Source: Streptomyces echinatus
GTDB lineage: Bacteria; Actinomycetota; Actinomycetes; Streptomycetales; Streptomycetaceae
Assembly (NCBI RefSeq): GCF_014203595.1
Contig: NZ_JACHJK010000003.1
Span: 761,907 to 825,906, forward strand
Length of the DNA: 64,000 nucleotides
Reading direction: 5' to 3'
Below the pieces are notes generated by a model. That model worked only from the letters and a program-made list of their open reading frames with translations, had not been told where the DNA came from and searched no databases. The position numbers and the translations under genes are program-made. How positions within the stretch are numbered: the stretch's first letter is position 1; each line of letters starts with the position of its first letter. This document shows positions 19,070-27,750 of the stretch, one piece after another.

Positions 19070-20548
19070 ATGGGGCGTGACGTCCCGGCGCTCGTCTTCA
19101 CGCGCGAGGACCGCCGCCGGTACCGGATCAAGATGCAGGAGTGCCTGGACGCGTTCGCGCAGATGCTGCGCGAGGCACATTTCGAGTCGGAGCGGCCCCA
19201 GGTGGGTCTGGAGATCGAGCTGAATCTGGTGGACGACGACGCCGAGCCGGCGATGCGCAACACCGATGTGCTGGAGGCGATCTCCGATCCCGCGTGGTCC
19301 ACCGAGCTGGGCCGGTTCAACCTGGAGATCAACGTTCCGCCCAGGCGGCTGATCGCGGGCGGTCCGGACGCCTGGGAGGGAGAGATCCGGGCCGCGCTGA
19401 ACCATGCCGACGAGCGTGCCCGGTCGGTCGGCGCCCGTCTGATCACGGTCGGGATCCTGCCCACGCTCCTGCAGGAGCAGATCGGTGAGGGGGCGCTGTC
19501 GGAGAATCCCCGCTACCGGCTGCTCAACGACCAGGTCTTCGCGGCCCGCGGCGAGGACCTGCGCATCGAGATCGACGGAGCCGACCGGCTGCGGACCTAC
19601 GCGGACACGATCACCCCGGAGGCCGCGTGCACCAGCACGCAGTTCCATCTCCAGGTCTCGCCCGAGGAGTTCGCCGGCTACTGGAACGCGGCGCAGGCGA
19701 TCGCGGGCGTGCAGGTCGCGCTCGCGGCCAACTCCCCCTTTCTGTTCGGCAAGGAGCTGTGGCACGAGACCCGGATCCCGCTGTTCGAGCAGGCCACCGA
19801 CACCCGTCCGGAGGAGATCAAGGTGCAGGGGGTGCGGCCGCGGGTGTGGTTCGGTGAGCGGTGGATCAACAGCGTCTTCGACCTCTTCGAGGAGAACCTG
19901 CGCTACTTCCCGGCCCTCCTCCCGCTGTGCGACGAGCAGGATCCGGTGGAGACGCTGGACCGCGGCGACATCCCCGAACTCTCCGAGCTCACCCTGCACA
20001 ACGGCACGATCTACCGCTGGAACCGGCCGGTCTACGCCGTCGCCCACGACCGGCCGCACATCCGGGTGGAGAACCGGGTGCTGCCCGCCGGCCCGACCGT
20101 CGCCGACACCCTCGCCAACGGCGCGTTCTACTACGGGCTCACCCGGGCCCTGGTGGAGGAGGACCGCCCGGTGTGGTCGCGGATGTCCTTCGCGGCCGCC
20201 GAGGACAATCTGCACGCCGCCGCCCGGCACGGTATCGAGGCGCTGCTGTACTGGCCCGGGATGGGCGAGGTCCATGTGCCGGAGCTGGTGCTGCGCCGGC
20301 TCCTGCCGCTCGCGCACCGCGGCCTGGAGCAGACCGGCATGGACGCCGCCTGGCGGGAGCCGCTCCTCGGTGTCATCGAACAGCGTTGTGTGACGGCGCG
20401 CAACGGCGCGGTGTGGCAGAAGGAGATGTTCCATCACATCGACGCCACCACGCACGCCGGCCGGCACGAGGCCCTGCGCCGGATGACCCAGGTGTACATC
20501 GACTACATGCACCTCAACGCCCCGGTGCACACCTGGCCCGTCGACTGA
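19070..20548 (+). CDS. GCS2 family glutamate-cysteine ligase-like enzyme
   Basis: A 492-residue ATP-grasp-like carboxylate-amine ligase. Seen: VGLEIELNLVD near residue 45 (metal and ATP binding), FNLEINVPPR, STQFHLQVSPEEF, LAANSPFLFGKELWHETRIP and RVENRVLPAGPTVADTLAN, the conserved set of GCS2 proteins. Actinobacteria use related enzymes to make gamma-glutamyl compounds, including the ergothioneine precursor gamma-glutamylcysteine, but this one stands alone and no egt genes are nearby. ATG 19070 has GGGAGGG just upstream. Confidence 0.88.
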   Translation: MGRDVPALVFTREDRRRYRIKMQECLDAFAQMLREAHFESERPQVGLEIELNLVDDDAEPAMRNTDVLEAISDPAWSTELGRFNLEINVPPRRLIAGGPDAWEGEIRAALNHADERARSVGARLITVGILPTLLQEQIGEGALSENPRYRLLNDQVFAARGEDLRIEIDGADRLRTYADTITPEAACTSTQFHLQVSPEEFAGYWNAAQAIAGVQVALAANSPFLFGKELWHETRIPLFEQATDTRPEEIKVQGVRPRVWFGERWINSVFDLFEENLRYFPALLPLCDEQDPVETLDRGDIPELSELTLHNGTIYRWNRPVYAVAHDRPHIRVENRVLPAGPTVADTLANGAFYYGLTRALVEEDRPVWSRMSFAAAEDNLHAAARHGIEALLYWPGMGEVHVPELVLRRLLPLAHRGLEQTGMDAAWREPLLGVIEQRCVTARNGAVWQKEMFHHIDATTHAGRHEALRRMTQVYIDYMHLNAPVHTWPVD

Positions 20549-20571
20549 TCCGCGCTCCCGCCCGGCCGGGA

Positions 20572-21945
20572 TCAGCCGGGGGCGCGCAGGACGGCGACCG
20601 CACGGTCGAAGGCCGAGTCGCGGTTCTTCGCGAACTCCTCCTCGGTGAAGACGGGTTCGGTCAGGTCCGGTGGGATGCCCGTGCCGTCGAAGGTGCGGCC
20701 GGTACGGGTCAGGTACTCCTCGTTCGGCAGGGTGAAGAACATGTCTCCGGGGAGGCTGCGCGTCAACGGGTCCGAGAAGACGCCCTGGGTGGGCCGGCCG
20801 ATGCGCACGGTGCGGCCGGTCCGGTCGAACAGGGCCTGGGTGAAGGTCTCGCCGGCGCTGACCGTCGATCCGCCGGTGAGGACGGCGATCGGGCCGGTGT
20901 ACCGGGGCGCGTCGGCCGGGACGACGGGCACGGGTTCGGGCCGGGTGTGCCGGGTGTGGTCGGCCGGGTCGTTGCGGACGCGCTTGGCGTAGGCGGTGTA
21001 GGGGGTGTCGGTCAGCCGTCCGGCTGTCCGGATGCCGAGGGCGTCGTAACCGCCGTCGTTCACGCGCAGGTCGATGATCAGGCCTTTCAGGCGCCGGGTA
21101 CGGCTCGGGGTGAGGACGGTGTCGAGCGCCCGGTCGAGTTCCGTGCGGTGCGCGGTGTAGGGCGCGTCGTCGCCGGCGAAGTGGTCGAAGGCGGAGATCC
21201 GCAGGTAGCCGAGGTCGTCGCGCAGGTCGGCGTAGGTGATGTGCCCCTCGGCGAAGTCCTGCCGGTGCGTGGCGTCCTTCAGGTCTCGGGCTTCGATGAA
21301 ACGCTTGGCCCTGTCGTCCAGTTCCTCGCTCGGCGGCTCGGTGCCGGGCCGTACCTCGAAGAAGTCGCGCTCGCCGTCCTCGACCGTGACATGGACGTCG
21401 TACAGGGGCTTCAGCATGCGGCTGAAGATGCCGAAGAGTTCGGGGCCCGTGGTGTTCCGGTGCACCTGCGGCCGGTACCGGTCGCGGACGGCGTGCCAGT
21501 CGACGCCCTTGCGGCCGAAGAAGGGGTAGTTCTCCTCGAAGGTCTGCCAGAGCGCGTCGAAGCCGGCCCGTGGGTCCTTCGGCGCCGGCCGGCCGCAGTC
21601 GTCGGGCAGGGTGCGGATCCGGGTGAGCTCGCGGTGTCCGACCGAGCCGTCCTCGGCGATCCGGGCGTGGTCGTCGTCGCGGCCGGTCCGTACGGTGAGG
21701 ACGGTGCCGTCGGACGTGGTGTAGGAGCCGGGGCCGGTCTGTCGTGCGGAGTCGCCCTCGATGCAGCTGACGGACGTGGTCTGGTACTGCCGCAGGCCGC
21801 CCTGGCCGAGGACGAGCAGGGTGCCGTAGCCGTCCGTCCGCCACACTCCGTCGGTGACCGGCGAGCGCGGTGGTGCGAGGGTCGCGGCCGGTACGGCCAT
21901 GGCCGCGAAGGCCAGGGCGGCGACAGTGGCCGTGACGATGCGCAC
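20572..21945 (-). CDS. Secreted S41 family peptidase (tail-specific protease-like)
   Basis: A 457-residue protein from GTG 21945. Residues 1-28 are a signal peptide (RIVTATVAALAFAAMAVPAATLA). The catalytic domain shows LKGLIIDLRVNDGG, then IAVLTGGSTVSAGETFTQAL, whose Ser in the TVSAGE segment is the expected nucleophile, and a C-terminal GIPPDLTEPV block. No PDZ domain is evident. It converges with the GCS2 gene 23 bp away. The ribosome site GGGAGGACC is present twice because of a 14-bp tandem duplication. Confidence 0.88.
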   Translation of the reverse strand: MRIVTATVAALAFAAMAVPAATLAPPRSPVTDGVWRTDGYGTLLVLGQGGLRQYQTTSVSCIEGDSARQTGPGSYTTSDGTVLTVRTGRDDDHARIAEDGSVGHRELTRIRTLPDDCGRPAPKDPRAGFDALWQTFEENYPFFGRKGVDWHAVRDRYRPQVHRNTTGPELFGIFSRMLKPLYDVHVTVEDGERDFFEVRPGTEPPSEELDDRAKRFIEARDLKDATHRQDFAEGHITYADLRDDLGYLRISAFDHFAGDDAPYTAHRTELDRALDTVLTPSRTRRLKGLIIDLRVNDGGYDALGIRTAGRLTDTPYTAYAKRVRNDPADHTRHTRPEPVPVVPADAPRYTGPIAVLTGGSTVSAGETFTQALFDRTGRTVRIGRPTQGVFSDPLTRSLPGDMFFTLPNEEYLTRTGRTFDGTGIPPDLTEPVFTEEEFAKNRDSAFDRAVAVLRAPG

Positions 21946-21950
21946 GATGG

Positions 21951-21978
21951 GGTCCTCCCGGTGCGGTCCTCCCGGTGC
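21951..21978. repeat. 14-bp tandem duplication containing the S41 ribosome site
   Basis: GGTCCTCCCGGTGC occurs twice in direct succession (21951-21964, 21965-21978) and is followed by GGGTCC. On the coding (minus) strand each copy contains CCGGGAGGACC, so the Shine-Dalgarno sequence is duplicated. Confidence 0.85.
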
Positions 21979-22137
21979 GGGTCCCTGCATCACCACCGTG
22001 TCCGACGCCCGCGCCGACCGCCATCCGGCGGACCGGTACCCCGAGTGACCTGCGATGGCGCCGTCCGGTCCGGCGCCTCGGCCGAGTCTGACCGAACAGG
22101 CCGGGATCAGGCCGGATCGCACCGGATCAGGCCGGGA

Positions 22138-23700
22138 TCAGGCCGGATCCGTGGTCCACGGCCACGCGGCCTCGCGGCCGGCCTCGATGAGGCCGACCAT
22201 CCGGAACGCGGCGTCCGTGAGGCCGCCGAAGGTGTGCCGGTGGGGCCCCGTCGGGCCGTGGGCGGGCCGGTATCCGGCGAGGTTCCACGTGTAGACCGGG
22301 ATGTCGGCCGGGACCGGATCGGCGGGCCCGTCAGGACTGTCGGGGGCGGCCTGCTCGTCGGTGACGATCAGGACCCGGTCGTGTTCCCGGTAGTGGGTCC
22401 GCACCGCTTTCGTGGTGTAGGTGCCTCCCAGACCGTGGAACCGTTTCAGCACATGGAGCACCGGCTCGCCCGGCTCGAACGGCACCTGCCTGCTGTTCCA
22501 GCCGAACTCCACCAGATCCGCCTGCTCGGCCCGCATGGCCAGCGCGGTGCCGAAGACGGCCGCCGCGTCCGCCCGGGTCAGCTTGGACCGTTCGGAGACG
22601 GTGTCCCAGAACATGGAGTCGGACCGGTCGACCAGGATCAGGGTCCGGCCGGGCAGGGGCGGTACGTCGGCCAGGGAGTGGCCCAGCGCGTGTTCCAGCG
22701 CGGCTGCCCAGCGCTCGGGCCGCGCGTGCTGGTGGGCGGCCAGGTAGCGGAAGGGGAACTGCCGGGACCGGGCGACCTCGGAGGGGTCCGAGAGCCGTTC
22801 CGCGACCCGGGCCGCGACTTCGTCCGAGACTCCCGCCTCGTCGAAGTTCCGCAGGTTCCGCAGGAGCGCCATCGACCCCATCGTGGGAATCACGGCTTCC
22901 CAGACGCCGGCGTCCATCGGTCCCTGGAGCCATCCCGCCAGGGCCTCCCACGTCATGCCCGCCGCGGCCAGCCGCTCGGAGCCGCCCGGCCCGGTGACCA
23001 CCGCCCGCCGCTCTTCGACGGCCGACTCCGTCAGCGCCCGGTGGGCGGTCAGCAGCCGGTCGGAGGCCGGCGGAACCGCCTGCTCGGGGTGGTGGCGACG
23101 GTCCAGCGCGTACCGGAACAGCGCGCCCTGCCAGGGCTTGTCCGGGTCGGGTGAGGCGTGCACCAGGTTGAGCACGTCGCCGAAGCGGAAAGCCCTGGAC
23201 GCGGTGTCGTACTTGAGCAGGGACCGGGACGTGTACAGCCGGCGGACGCCGTCGGCGATGCCCCGCTTCACGGGCTGCGGCACGTTCCGCCCGTACGCCG
23301 AGATCCAGTGGGCGAGCAGTTCGCCGGGCTCGTCGGCGCGCTGGAGCACCGAGTCGATCACGGACCGGTTGGACGGGCCCCCGGACGCCCCGGCGTCGAG
23401 CCTGGCCCGCACATAGGCTGCGGCGCCCACCAGGGACGCCGTGCGCATGTTGGCCTCGCCACGAAGCCAGCTCAGCAGGCCCGCCGTCCACACGGGGTCC
23501 TCGACGGCGAGTTGACGGACGAGACGCGCGTACCGGCCGTCCCGCTCCTCACCGCTCTCGTAGAAGGTCTCCTGGGAGACGAAGTTGCCGACCGCGAGGA
23601 GGAAGAGTTCGTCGCGGGGCTCCCGGAGGAAGGCCGGGCCGACCTGATGGGTGCGCGGGTCCGGCCCCGCGGGCCTGGGGTGGGGCCGTGCTGTGGGCAT
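22138..23700 (-). CDS. rsr: TROVE domain protein (Ro60/Rsr orthologue)
   Basis: A 520-residue RNA-binding ring protein. TROVE HEAT-like repeats run from about residue 30 (ELFLLAVGNFVSQETFYE, VKRGIADGVRRLYTSRSLLKYD) to about 320; a von Willebrand A domain follows, with the MIDAS motif DRSDS near residue 355 and IVTDEQ. Bacterial Rsr binds Y RNA and assists RNA quality control and decay. ATG 23700 is chosen because about 30 residues precede the conserved ELFLLA, as in relatives; ATG 23751 or 23739 are in frame too and none has a good ribosome site. No rtcB is adjacent. Confidence 0.88.
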   Translation of the reverse strand: MPTARPHPRPAGPDPRTHQVGPAFLREPRDELFLLAVGNFVSQETFYESGEERDGRYARLVRQLAVEDPVWTAGLLSWLRGEANMRTASLVGAAAYVRARLDAGASGGPSNRSVIDSVLQRADEPGELLAHWISAYGRNVPQPVKRGIADGVRRLYTSRSLLKYDTASRAFRFGDVLNLVHASPDPDKPWQGALFRYALDRRHHPEQAVPPASDRLLTAHRALTESAVEERRAVVTGPGGSERLAAAGMTWEALAGWLQGPMDAGVWEAVIPTMGSMALLRNLRNFDEAGVSDEVAARVAERLSDPSEVARSRQFPFRYLAAHQHARPERWAAALEHALGHSLADVPPLPGRTLILVDRSDSMFWDTVSERSKLTRADAAAVFGTALAMRAEQADLVEFGWNSRQVPFEPGEPVLHVLKRFHGLGGTYTTKAVRTHYREHDRVLIVTDEQAAPDSPDGPADPVPADIPVYTWNLAGYRPAHGPTGPHRHTFGGLTDAAFRMVGLIEAGREAAWPWTTDPA

Positions 23701-23869
23701 CGCGCGGGCGGTCGCCGAAATGTGCGGGGCCACGAGCATCTCGGACCACATCTTGGAAACGCGCGGAGCGTGACGAGGCAGTGAATCCCCCTGGATTCAA
23801 GGGACGGGACGGCCCCGGCCACATGACCCGACGGGGGCGAAGACGGCCGCGCCCGCCGAGATCGAAGAA

Positions 23870-23911
23870 GGCTGCGGCATCACTTGGTTGTCAAAGGAAG
23901 TAGCCGCAGCC
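23870..23911. other. Strong stem-loop upstream of rsr (possible Y-RNA-related element)
   Basis: GGCTGCGGC (23870-23878) pairs perfectly with GCCGCAGCC (23903-23911); after a small internal loop ACTT pairs with AAGT, leaving loop GGTTGTCAAAGG. It lies in a 467-bp gap (23752-24218) beside the TROVE gene, where bacterial Y RNAs are often encoded. I found no convincing tRNA-like module, so a Y RNA is only a hypothesis; an operator or terminator is possible. Confidence 0.3.
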
Positions 23912-24152
23912 GAGCGCATCGGAGGCGCGGTCGCGACGCCAACCTACAAGGGTCACCGGAGCAGGCACCAGCGATTAACTGTGGACGCCCCTGCCACGAA
24001 CGAGGTCGGCTGCGGACGCTCGGTTCAGGGCCCTGCCCGCCACGACCCTGGGGAAGTTGGACCGCTGCGGGAGCTCGACGGAGGCCTGGATGTGCCGCCC
24101 CGCGGTCACGCCATGCGCCCGTGCGGAGCGATCCGTCGGCTCCACGGCGCCG

Positions 24153-24188
24153 GCCCGCCCGCACCGGACGGCGCCGGTGCAGGCGGGC
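24153..24188 (-). terminator. Terminator hairpin after the MFS-cupin-VOC operon
   Basis: GCCCGCCCGCACCGG and CCGGTGCAGGCGGGC form a 15-bp stem with one C-A mismatch and a 6-base loop, 31 bp beyond the VOC stop. No T-tract follows. Confidence 0.6.
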
Positions 24189-24218
24189 GGTCCGCCGTGC
24201 GACTGGGAGGTCGCGGGT

Positions 24219-24620
24219 TCAGACGGTCCAGGCGCGTGAGCACAGGACGAGCAGGTATCCGTCGGGGTCGGCGACGGTCACGCCGTACCGGTCCCAGTAG
24301 GGGTTGTGCGCGGGAACCCTGGTACCCCCCTGGGCCTCCAGGCGGTCGACCAGTGCTTGGTCCACCGGGGCGCCGAGGTAGACGACGAACAGGTCGTCCA
24401 CCGTCGGGGTGGGCTCGAGCGGCCGTTCGGGGTCATGCGTGAGTTCGAAGTGCCAGGCGGCACCCGGCGGGCCGACCATCAGGAGGTCGTGCTCACCCGC
24501 GACACGCTCGGTGGATCGCCACAGGACGTCCAGGCCGAGACCGTCCACGTAGAAGCGCTCGGCGGCCGCGAGGTCCCGTGAGGGCCGGGCCACCCGGATC
24601 CGGGTCGTGGAGTCGATCAT
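24219..24620 (-). CDS. VOC family protein (glyoxalase/bleomycin-resistance fold)
   Basis: A 133-residue single-domain VOC protein: IRVARPSRDLAAAERFYVDGLGLDV at the N-terminus, a central EHDLLMV strand, and the closing RYGVTVADPDGYLLVL with the usual metal-side Asp/Gly turn. Such proteins are dioxygenases, isomerases or drug-binding proteins; the specific role is open. Its ATG overlaps the cupin stop by 4 bp, so it is the last gene of the operon. Confidence 0.9.
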   Translation of the reverse strand: MIDSTTRIRVARPSRDLAAAERFYVDGLGLDVLWRSTERVAGEHDLLMVGPPGAAWHFELTHDPERPLEPTPTVDDLFVVYLGAPVDQALVDRLEAQGGTRVPAHNPYWDRYGVTVADPDGYLLVLCSRAWTV

Positions 24621-25138
24621 GCGGAACGCTCCAGGGCGGCGCGCCGGACCGGGCTGTCGACGTAGTGGTTGTCGAAGCGTTCCGAGGACTCGGCGATCTC
24701 CTGCGGGTCCGCCTCGCCGCGCATCACCCGGCCGAGCAGGCGCAGGTAGTCGAACCGGCCCATACCCGGGGTGAAGACGAACAGGACATCCGCTTCGCGG
24801 CCCGGGGCGGCCGCGAAGGCGTGCGGGGTGTGCGGCGGTACGGAGAGGAAGTCGCCCGCCTCGAGCACGGTGACCTCCTCGCCCACCAGGACCTGTAGGG
24901 CGCCGCTGATGACGAAGAAGAGTTCCGATGCCCGGGTGTGGAAGTGGGCGGGCGCCCCTGTCGCGCCCTTGGCGAAGGTGGACCGGTAGCTCGTGCAGCC
25001 GCCTGCGGTGCCGTCCGAGTCGGCCGGCAGAGTCATCACGCTGCTCGGGTCGGCACAGGTCTCGGCATCCGCGTGGCGGGTCAGCAGTGCCCCGAGCGGG
25101 GTCACGGTCGCGGGCATGGGGGGTGTTTTCTCTTTCAT
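24617..25138 (-). CDS. Cupin domain protein
   Basis: A 173-residue protein with one cupin barrel: GAPAHFHTRASELFFVISG (metal-binding His-x-His and Glu of cupin motif 1) and LEAGDFLSVPPHTPHAFAA (motif 2 with His). The C-terminal third is helical (FDYLRLLGRVMRGEADPQEIAESSERFDNHYVD, shown here in part as RVMRGEADPQE). It resembles quercetin-dioxygenase-like cupins but no reaction can be assigned. It follows the MFS gene by 46 bp and overlaps the VOC gene. Confidence 0.88.
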   Translation of the reverse strand: MKEKTPPMPATVTPLGALLTRHADAETCADPSSVMTLPADSDGTAGGCTSYRSTFAKGATGAPAHFHTRASELFFVISGALQVLVGEEVTVLEAGDFLSVPPHTPHAFAAAPGREADVLFVFTPGMGRFDYLRLLGRVMRGEADPQEIAESSERFDNHYVDSPVRRAALERSA

Positions 25139-25184
25139 GAGTGCTCCTGACTGTGCGGGTGGGACGGGACTGGGGTGAGGCGTG

Positions 25185-26417
25185 TCAGCCGCCCAGCGTG
25201 ATCAGGGCCGCGATCGCCGGGCCGAAGGCGCCGCCCAGCTGGTAGCAGAGGTTGAACAGACCGATCGCCGTGGGGCGCTGCGCCGCCGGCGCCGCCTGGG
25301 TGGCGTAGACCGCGAGCGTGGCCTGGCCCGCGCTCGTCGTGAAGACGGCCAGCGTCGCGACCAGCAGGAGCAGCGGTGCCCAGGGGGTCAGCACGGCGGT
25401 GAGCGGAGCCAGCGCTCCGACCGTGAGCAGGATCGTCAGGACCCGCGGGCGGCCCAGCCCGGCCGAGGCCGCGGCCAGCACCATGGAGAGCGCGGAACCC
25501 ACGAGGAGGGCGACCAGTTGGCCGGTGCCGATCGTGGAGGTCGACCAGTCGGTACGGTCGCGCAGCAGCTGCGGGATGGTGAAGAGCAGCGTGAAGTACG
25601 AGGTCGCGAACGTGCACGCGATCAGGGCGGAGAGGGCGAAGGCCCGGGTGCGCAGCAGTGCCGCGGGGACGAACCCCGTGGGGTGGGACCGGATGTGCAG
25701 GGCCAGCAGCGCGGTCGACGTCAGCGCGGCGGCCACCGCCGGGAGCGGGTATCGCGGGACGAGGACCAGGGCCGTCGCCGTCAGGACCAGCAGGGCGGCA
25801 CCCCGGCCGTCGAAGGGGGTGGTCTGCTCGGGTGCGGAGAGGTCGGCGCGGCGCATGACCGCCGGCAGGGCCAGGAGGGCGACCGCCCCGACGGCGAGGG
25901 AAGCCCGCCAGGAGGACGTGCCCGCGATCGCCGAGCCGAGCAGCGGTCCGACCGCGCCCAGCGTCCCGAAGCCCGCCGTGATCACCCCCATGCGGCGGAC
26001 CGAGCCCGCCAGGCTCATCGCTGCGGTGACCAGGCCCGCCCCGCCGACCGCCTGAGCCGCCCGGCCCGTCATGGCCAGCGGCAGCCAGGGAGCCACGGCG
26101 ACGACCGCGGTGCCGACCACGATCAGGAGCGCGCTCAGCCGGAGCGTGGCGCCGAGGCCGCGGCGGCGCAGCAGGGCCGCCATCAGCGGGGTGCCGACGG
26201 CCATGGCCCAGGCGAAGACCGTGACGAGCCAGGTCGCCGTGGCCGTACGGATACCGAGCGAGCCGGCCATGTCGGGCAGGATCAGGACCGGGCTGTTGGC
26301 GCTCGCGGCGACCGGTGCGGCCAGCAACGCCAGCCATGCGCACGGGACATGGGGCGAAGCCGGAGTGGCGGGGGCCGGCGCCTGCGCGGCAGGGCGGGGG
26401 CGGGCGAGCAGGGACAA
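25185..26417 (-). CDS. MFS transporter
   Basis: A 410-residue protein with about twelve hydrophobic helices, two six-helix halves, and the loop 2-3 pattern GTPLMAALLRRRGLGATLR of drug-efflux MFS proteins. The start is TTG 26417 with GGAG 8 bases upstream; no ATG or GTG upstream fits. It belongs to the MarR-flanked operon with the nitroreductase remnant, cupin and VOC genes, so export of a toxic aromatic or quinone-like compound is plausible. Confidence 0.88.
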   Translation of the reverse strand: MSLLARPRPAAQAPAPATPASPHVPCAWLALLAAPVAASANSPVLILPDMAGSLGIRTATATWLVTVFAWAMAVGTPLMAALLRRRGLGATLRLSALLIVVGTAVVAVAPWLPLAMTGRAAQAVGGAGLVTAAMSLAGSVRRMGVITAGFGTLGAVGPLLGSAIAGTSSWRASLAVGAVALLALPAVMRRADLSAPEQTTPFDGRGAALLVLTATALVLVPRYPLPAVAAALTSTALLALHIRSHPTGFVPAALLRTRAFALSALIACTFATSYFTLLFTIPQLLRDRTDWSTSTIGTGQLVALLVGSALSMVLAAASAGLGRPRVLTILLTVGALAPLTAVLTPWAPLLLLVATLAVFTTSAGQATLAVYATQAAPAAQRPTAIGLFNLCYQLGGAFGPAIAALITLGG

Positions 26418-26504
26418 GGCGGGCTCCGGGAGGTGAGGGGGTCGGCGTGGCGGGCTCGGGGAAGACGGGCGGGCGGTTCGGGCGGGCCCAGCGGCTCAGG
26501 CGGC

Positions 26505-26969
26505 TCAGACCGTGGTGACGACCTCGTGGTAGGCGAGCCGCGGCGAGCGCGGGAACCAGGCGTCCGCTCCGGGGCGGCCGATGTTCACGACCATCAGAGG
26601 CGTGTGGTCGTCGTCCAGGAACTCCTTCCGGACACCCGGGAAGTCGAAGCCGGTCATCGGCCCCGCGGCCAGTCCTGCCGCCCGCACGCCGAGGATGAAG
26701 TACGCCGCCTGGAGCGTCGCGTTGAGCAGCGCGGACTCCTCACGGACCGGGCGGTCGGCGAAGAGGAGGTCCTTGGCCTGCGGGAAGTGCGGGAGCAACG
26801 CGGGGAGCTCCTCATGGAACTCGTTGTCGGCGGCGAGGACCGCGATCAGCGGCGCGGCCGCGGTCTTGCGCCGGTTTCCCTCGTCCATGAGGTCCACGAG
26901 CCGCTCGCGGGCCTCTTCGGAGCGGACCAGGACCACCCGCAGCGGCGGCTGGTAGTACGAGCTCGGACA
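26505..26969 (-). pseudogene. Nitroreductase family protein, 5'-truncated
   Basis: The translated frame begins CPSSYYQPPLRVVLVRSEEAR and matches nitroreductases of the malonic semialdehyde reductase (RutE-like) type from the PTSxNxQP region to the C-terminus. About 45-50 N-terminal residues, including the first FMN-phosphate-binding arginines, are missing: a TGA (26970-26972) stops the frame just upstream and the MarR operator region follows. The largest ORF with a usable start is 143 residues (GTG 26936) against about 195 in intact relatives. It could still be expressed, but is probably inactive. Confidence 0.7.
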
Positions 26970-27001
26970 TCAGGGGTGCTCCTGTCGTTCAGCCTTGATA
27001 A

Positions 27002-27061
27002 TCTCAACGTTAAGATAAAACCAGTCCGACTCTCTCAACGTCAAGTGTCTTAACGTTGAGA
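27002..27061. promoter_or_regulatory. Three MarR-type operators
   Basis: TCTCAACGTTAAGA (27002-27015), TCTCAACGTCAAGT (27033-27046) and TCTTAACGTTGAGA (27048-27061) share the inverted core YYAACGTTRR. They fill the short divergent region between the nitroreductase operon and the MarR gene, the classic position for an autoregulated MarR repressor. Confidence 0.75.
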
Positions 27062-27088
27062 AGATGTCCATCGAGAGGAGTGACGGCG

Positions 27089-27595
27089 ATGAGCGATGCC
27101 GTGGACGCGATCATCGGCCAGTGGGCCGAGGAGCGCCCCGACGTGGTGGAGGATCTCTGGCCGGTACAGCTCTTCGGGCGGATCCAGCGGCTGGCACGGG
27201 TGGTCGACAAGTCCGCCAGGGCCGCGGCCGCCGCACACGGCGTGGAGCACGGCGAGTTCGACGTGCTCACTACGCTGCAGCGCTCAGGGCCGCCCTACAC
27301 GCTCACCGCCGGGGCCTTCGTCAAGGCATCCATGGTGACCTCCGGTGCGATCACCAACCGCATCGACAAGATGGAGGCCAAGGGCCTGGTCGAGCGGGTA
27401 CGGGATGACGACGACCGGCGCACCATCAAGATCCGCCTCACCGAACACGGGCACGAGATCACCCGGGCCGCCTTCGCCGACCATCTGGCGAACTACGCAC
27501 AGCTGCTCGCCGACGTGGACCGCGGTGTGGTCGACAAGACCGCAGAGGGGCTCCGCCGAGTGCTGGAGAGCCTCGGCGACACCACCATCAAGTGA
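27089..27595 (+). CDS. MarR family transcriptional regulator
   Basis: A 168-residue winged-helix regulator. The recognition region is FVKASMVTSGAITNRIDKMEAKGLVERV followed by the wing DDDDRRTIKIRLTEHG (typical DxR motif). ATG 27089 has GAGAGGAG 8 bases upstream. Operators with the core AACGTT overlap its promoter, so it most likely represses itself and the divergent nitroreductase-MFS-cupin-VOC operon, with a phenolic or quinone effector as in relatives. Confidence 0.92.
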   Translation: MSDAVDAIIGQWAEERPDVVEDLWPVQLFGRIQRLARVVDKSARAAAAAHGVEHGEFDVLTTLQRSGPPYTLTAGAFVKASMVTSGAITNRIDKMEAKGLVERVRDDDDRRTIKIRLTEHGHEITRAAFADHLANYAQLLADVDRGVVDKTAEGLRRVLESLGDTTIK

Positions 27596-27728
27596 CGACG
27601 GCCCGACAGACCGGGGACGCACGCGGTGAGCCGGATGTGCCGGCCGCCGTACCCCGTTCGCGACGCCTGCGGTGCGCGGCGTCCGACTGGGCCACCACCT
27701 CGGAGATCGGTACCTTGAGGTTCGTCAT
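27588..27728 (-). CDS. Small ORF downstream of SARP boxes
   Basis: A 46-codon ORF starting MTNLKVPISEVVAQSDAAHR, then Arg-rich and low complexity. It starts 22 bp after a triple GGTGAGC array, with TAGAAG as a possible -10 element 8 bp from the last repeat and GAAGG as a ribosome site. Its stop overlaps the 3' end of the MarR gene. It may be a real small protein, or the first part of a gene truncated by a rearrangement. No family recognised. Confidence 0.35.
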   Translation of the reverse strand: MTNLKVPISEVVAQSDAAHRRRRERGTAAGTSGSPRASPVCRAVVT

Positions 27729-27750
27729 GCCTCAGACCTTCTACGGGAGC

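Noticed and set aside
18782..22024. Minus-strand open frame of about 1,080 codons across GCS2 and the S41 gene
   Set aside because: Repetitive Arg/Pro/His composition with no domain; both true genes are clear in other frames.
23739..23751. Upstream ATG codons as start of the TROVE gene
   Set aside because: They add residues not expected from relatives and lack ribosome sites, though they cannot be fully excluded.
24196..24232. T-loop-like GGGTTCAGACGG resembling part of a tRNA
   Set aside because: No matching acceptor, D or anticodon arm; it overlaps the VOC stop codon.
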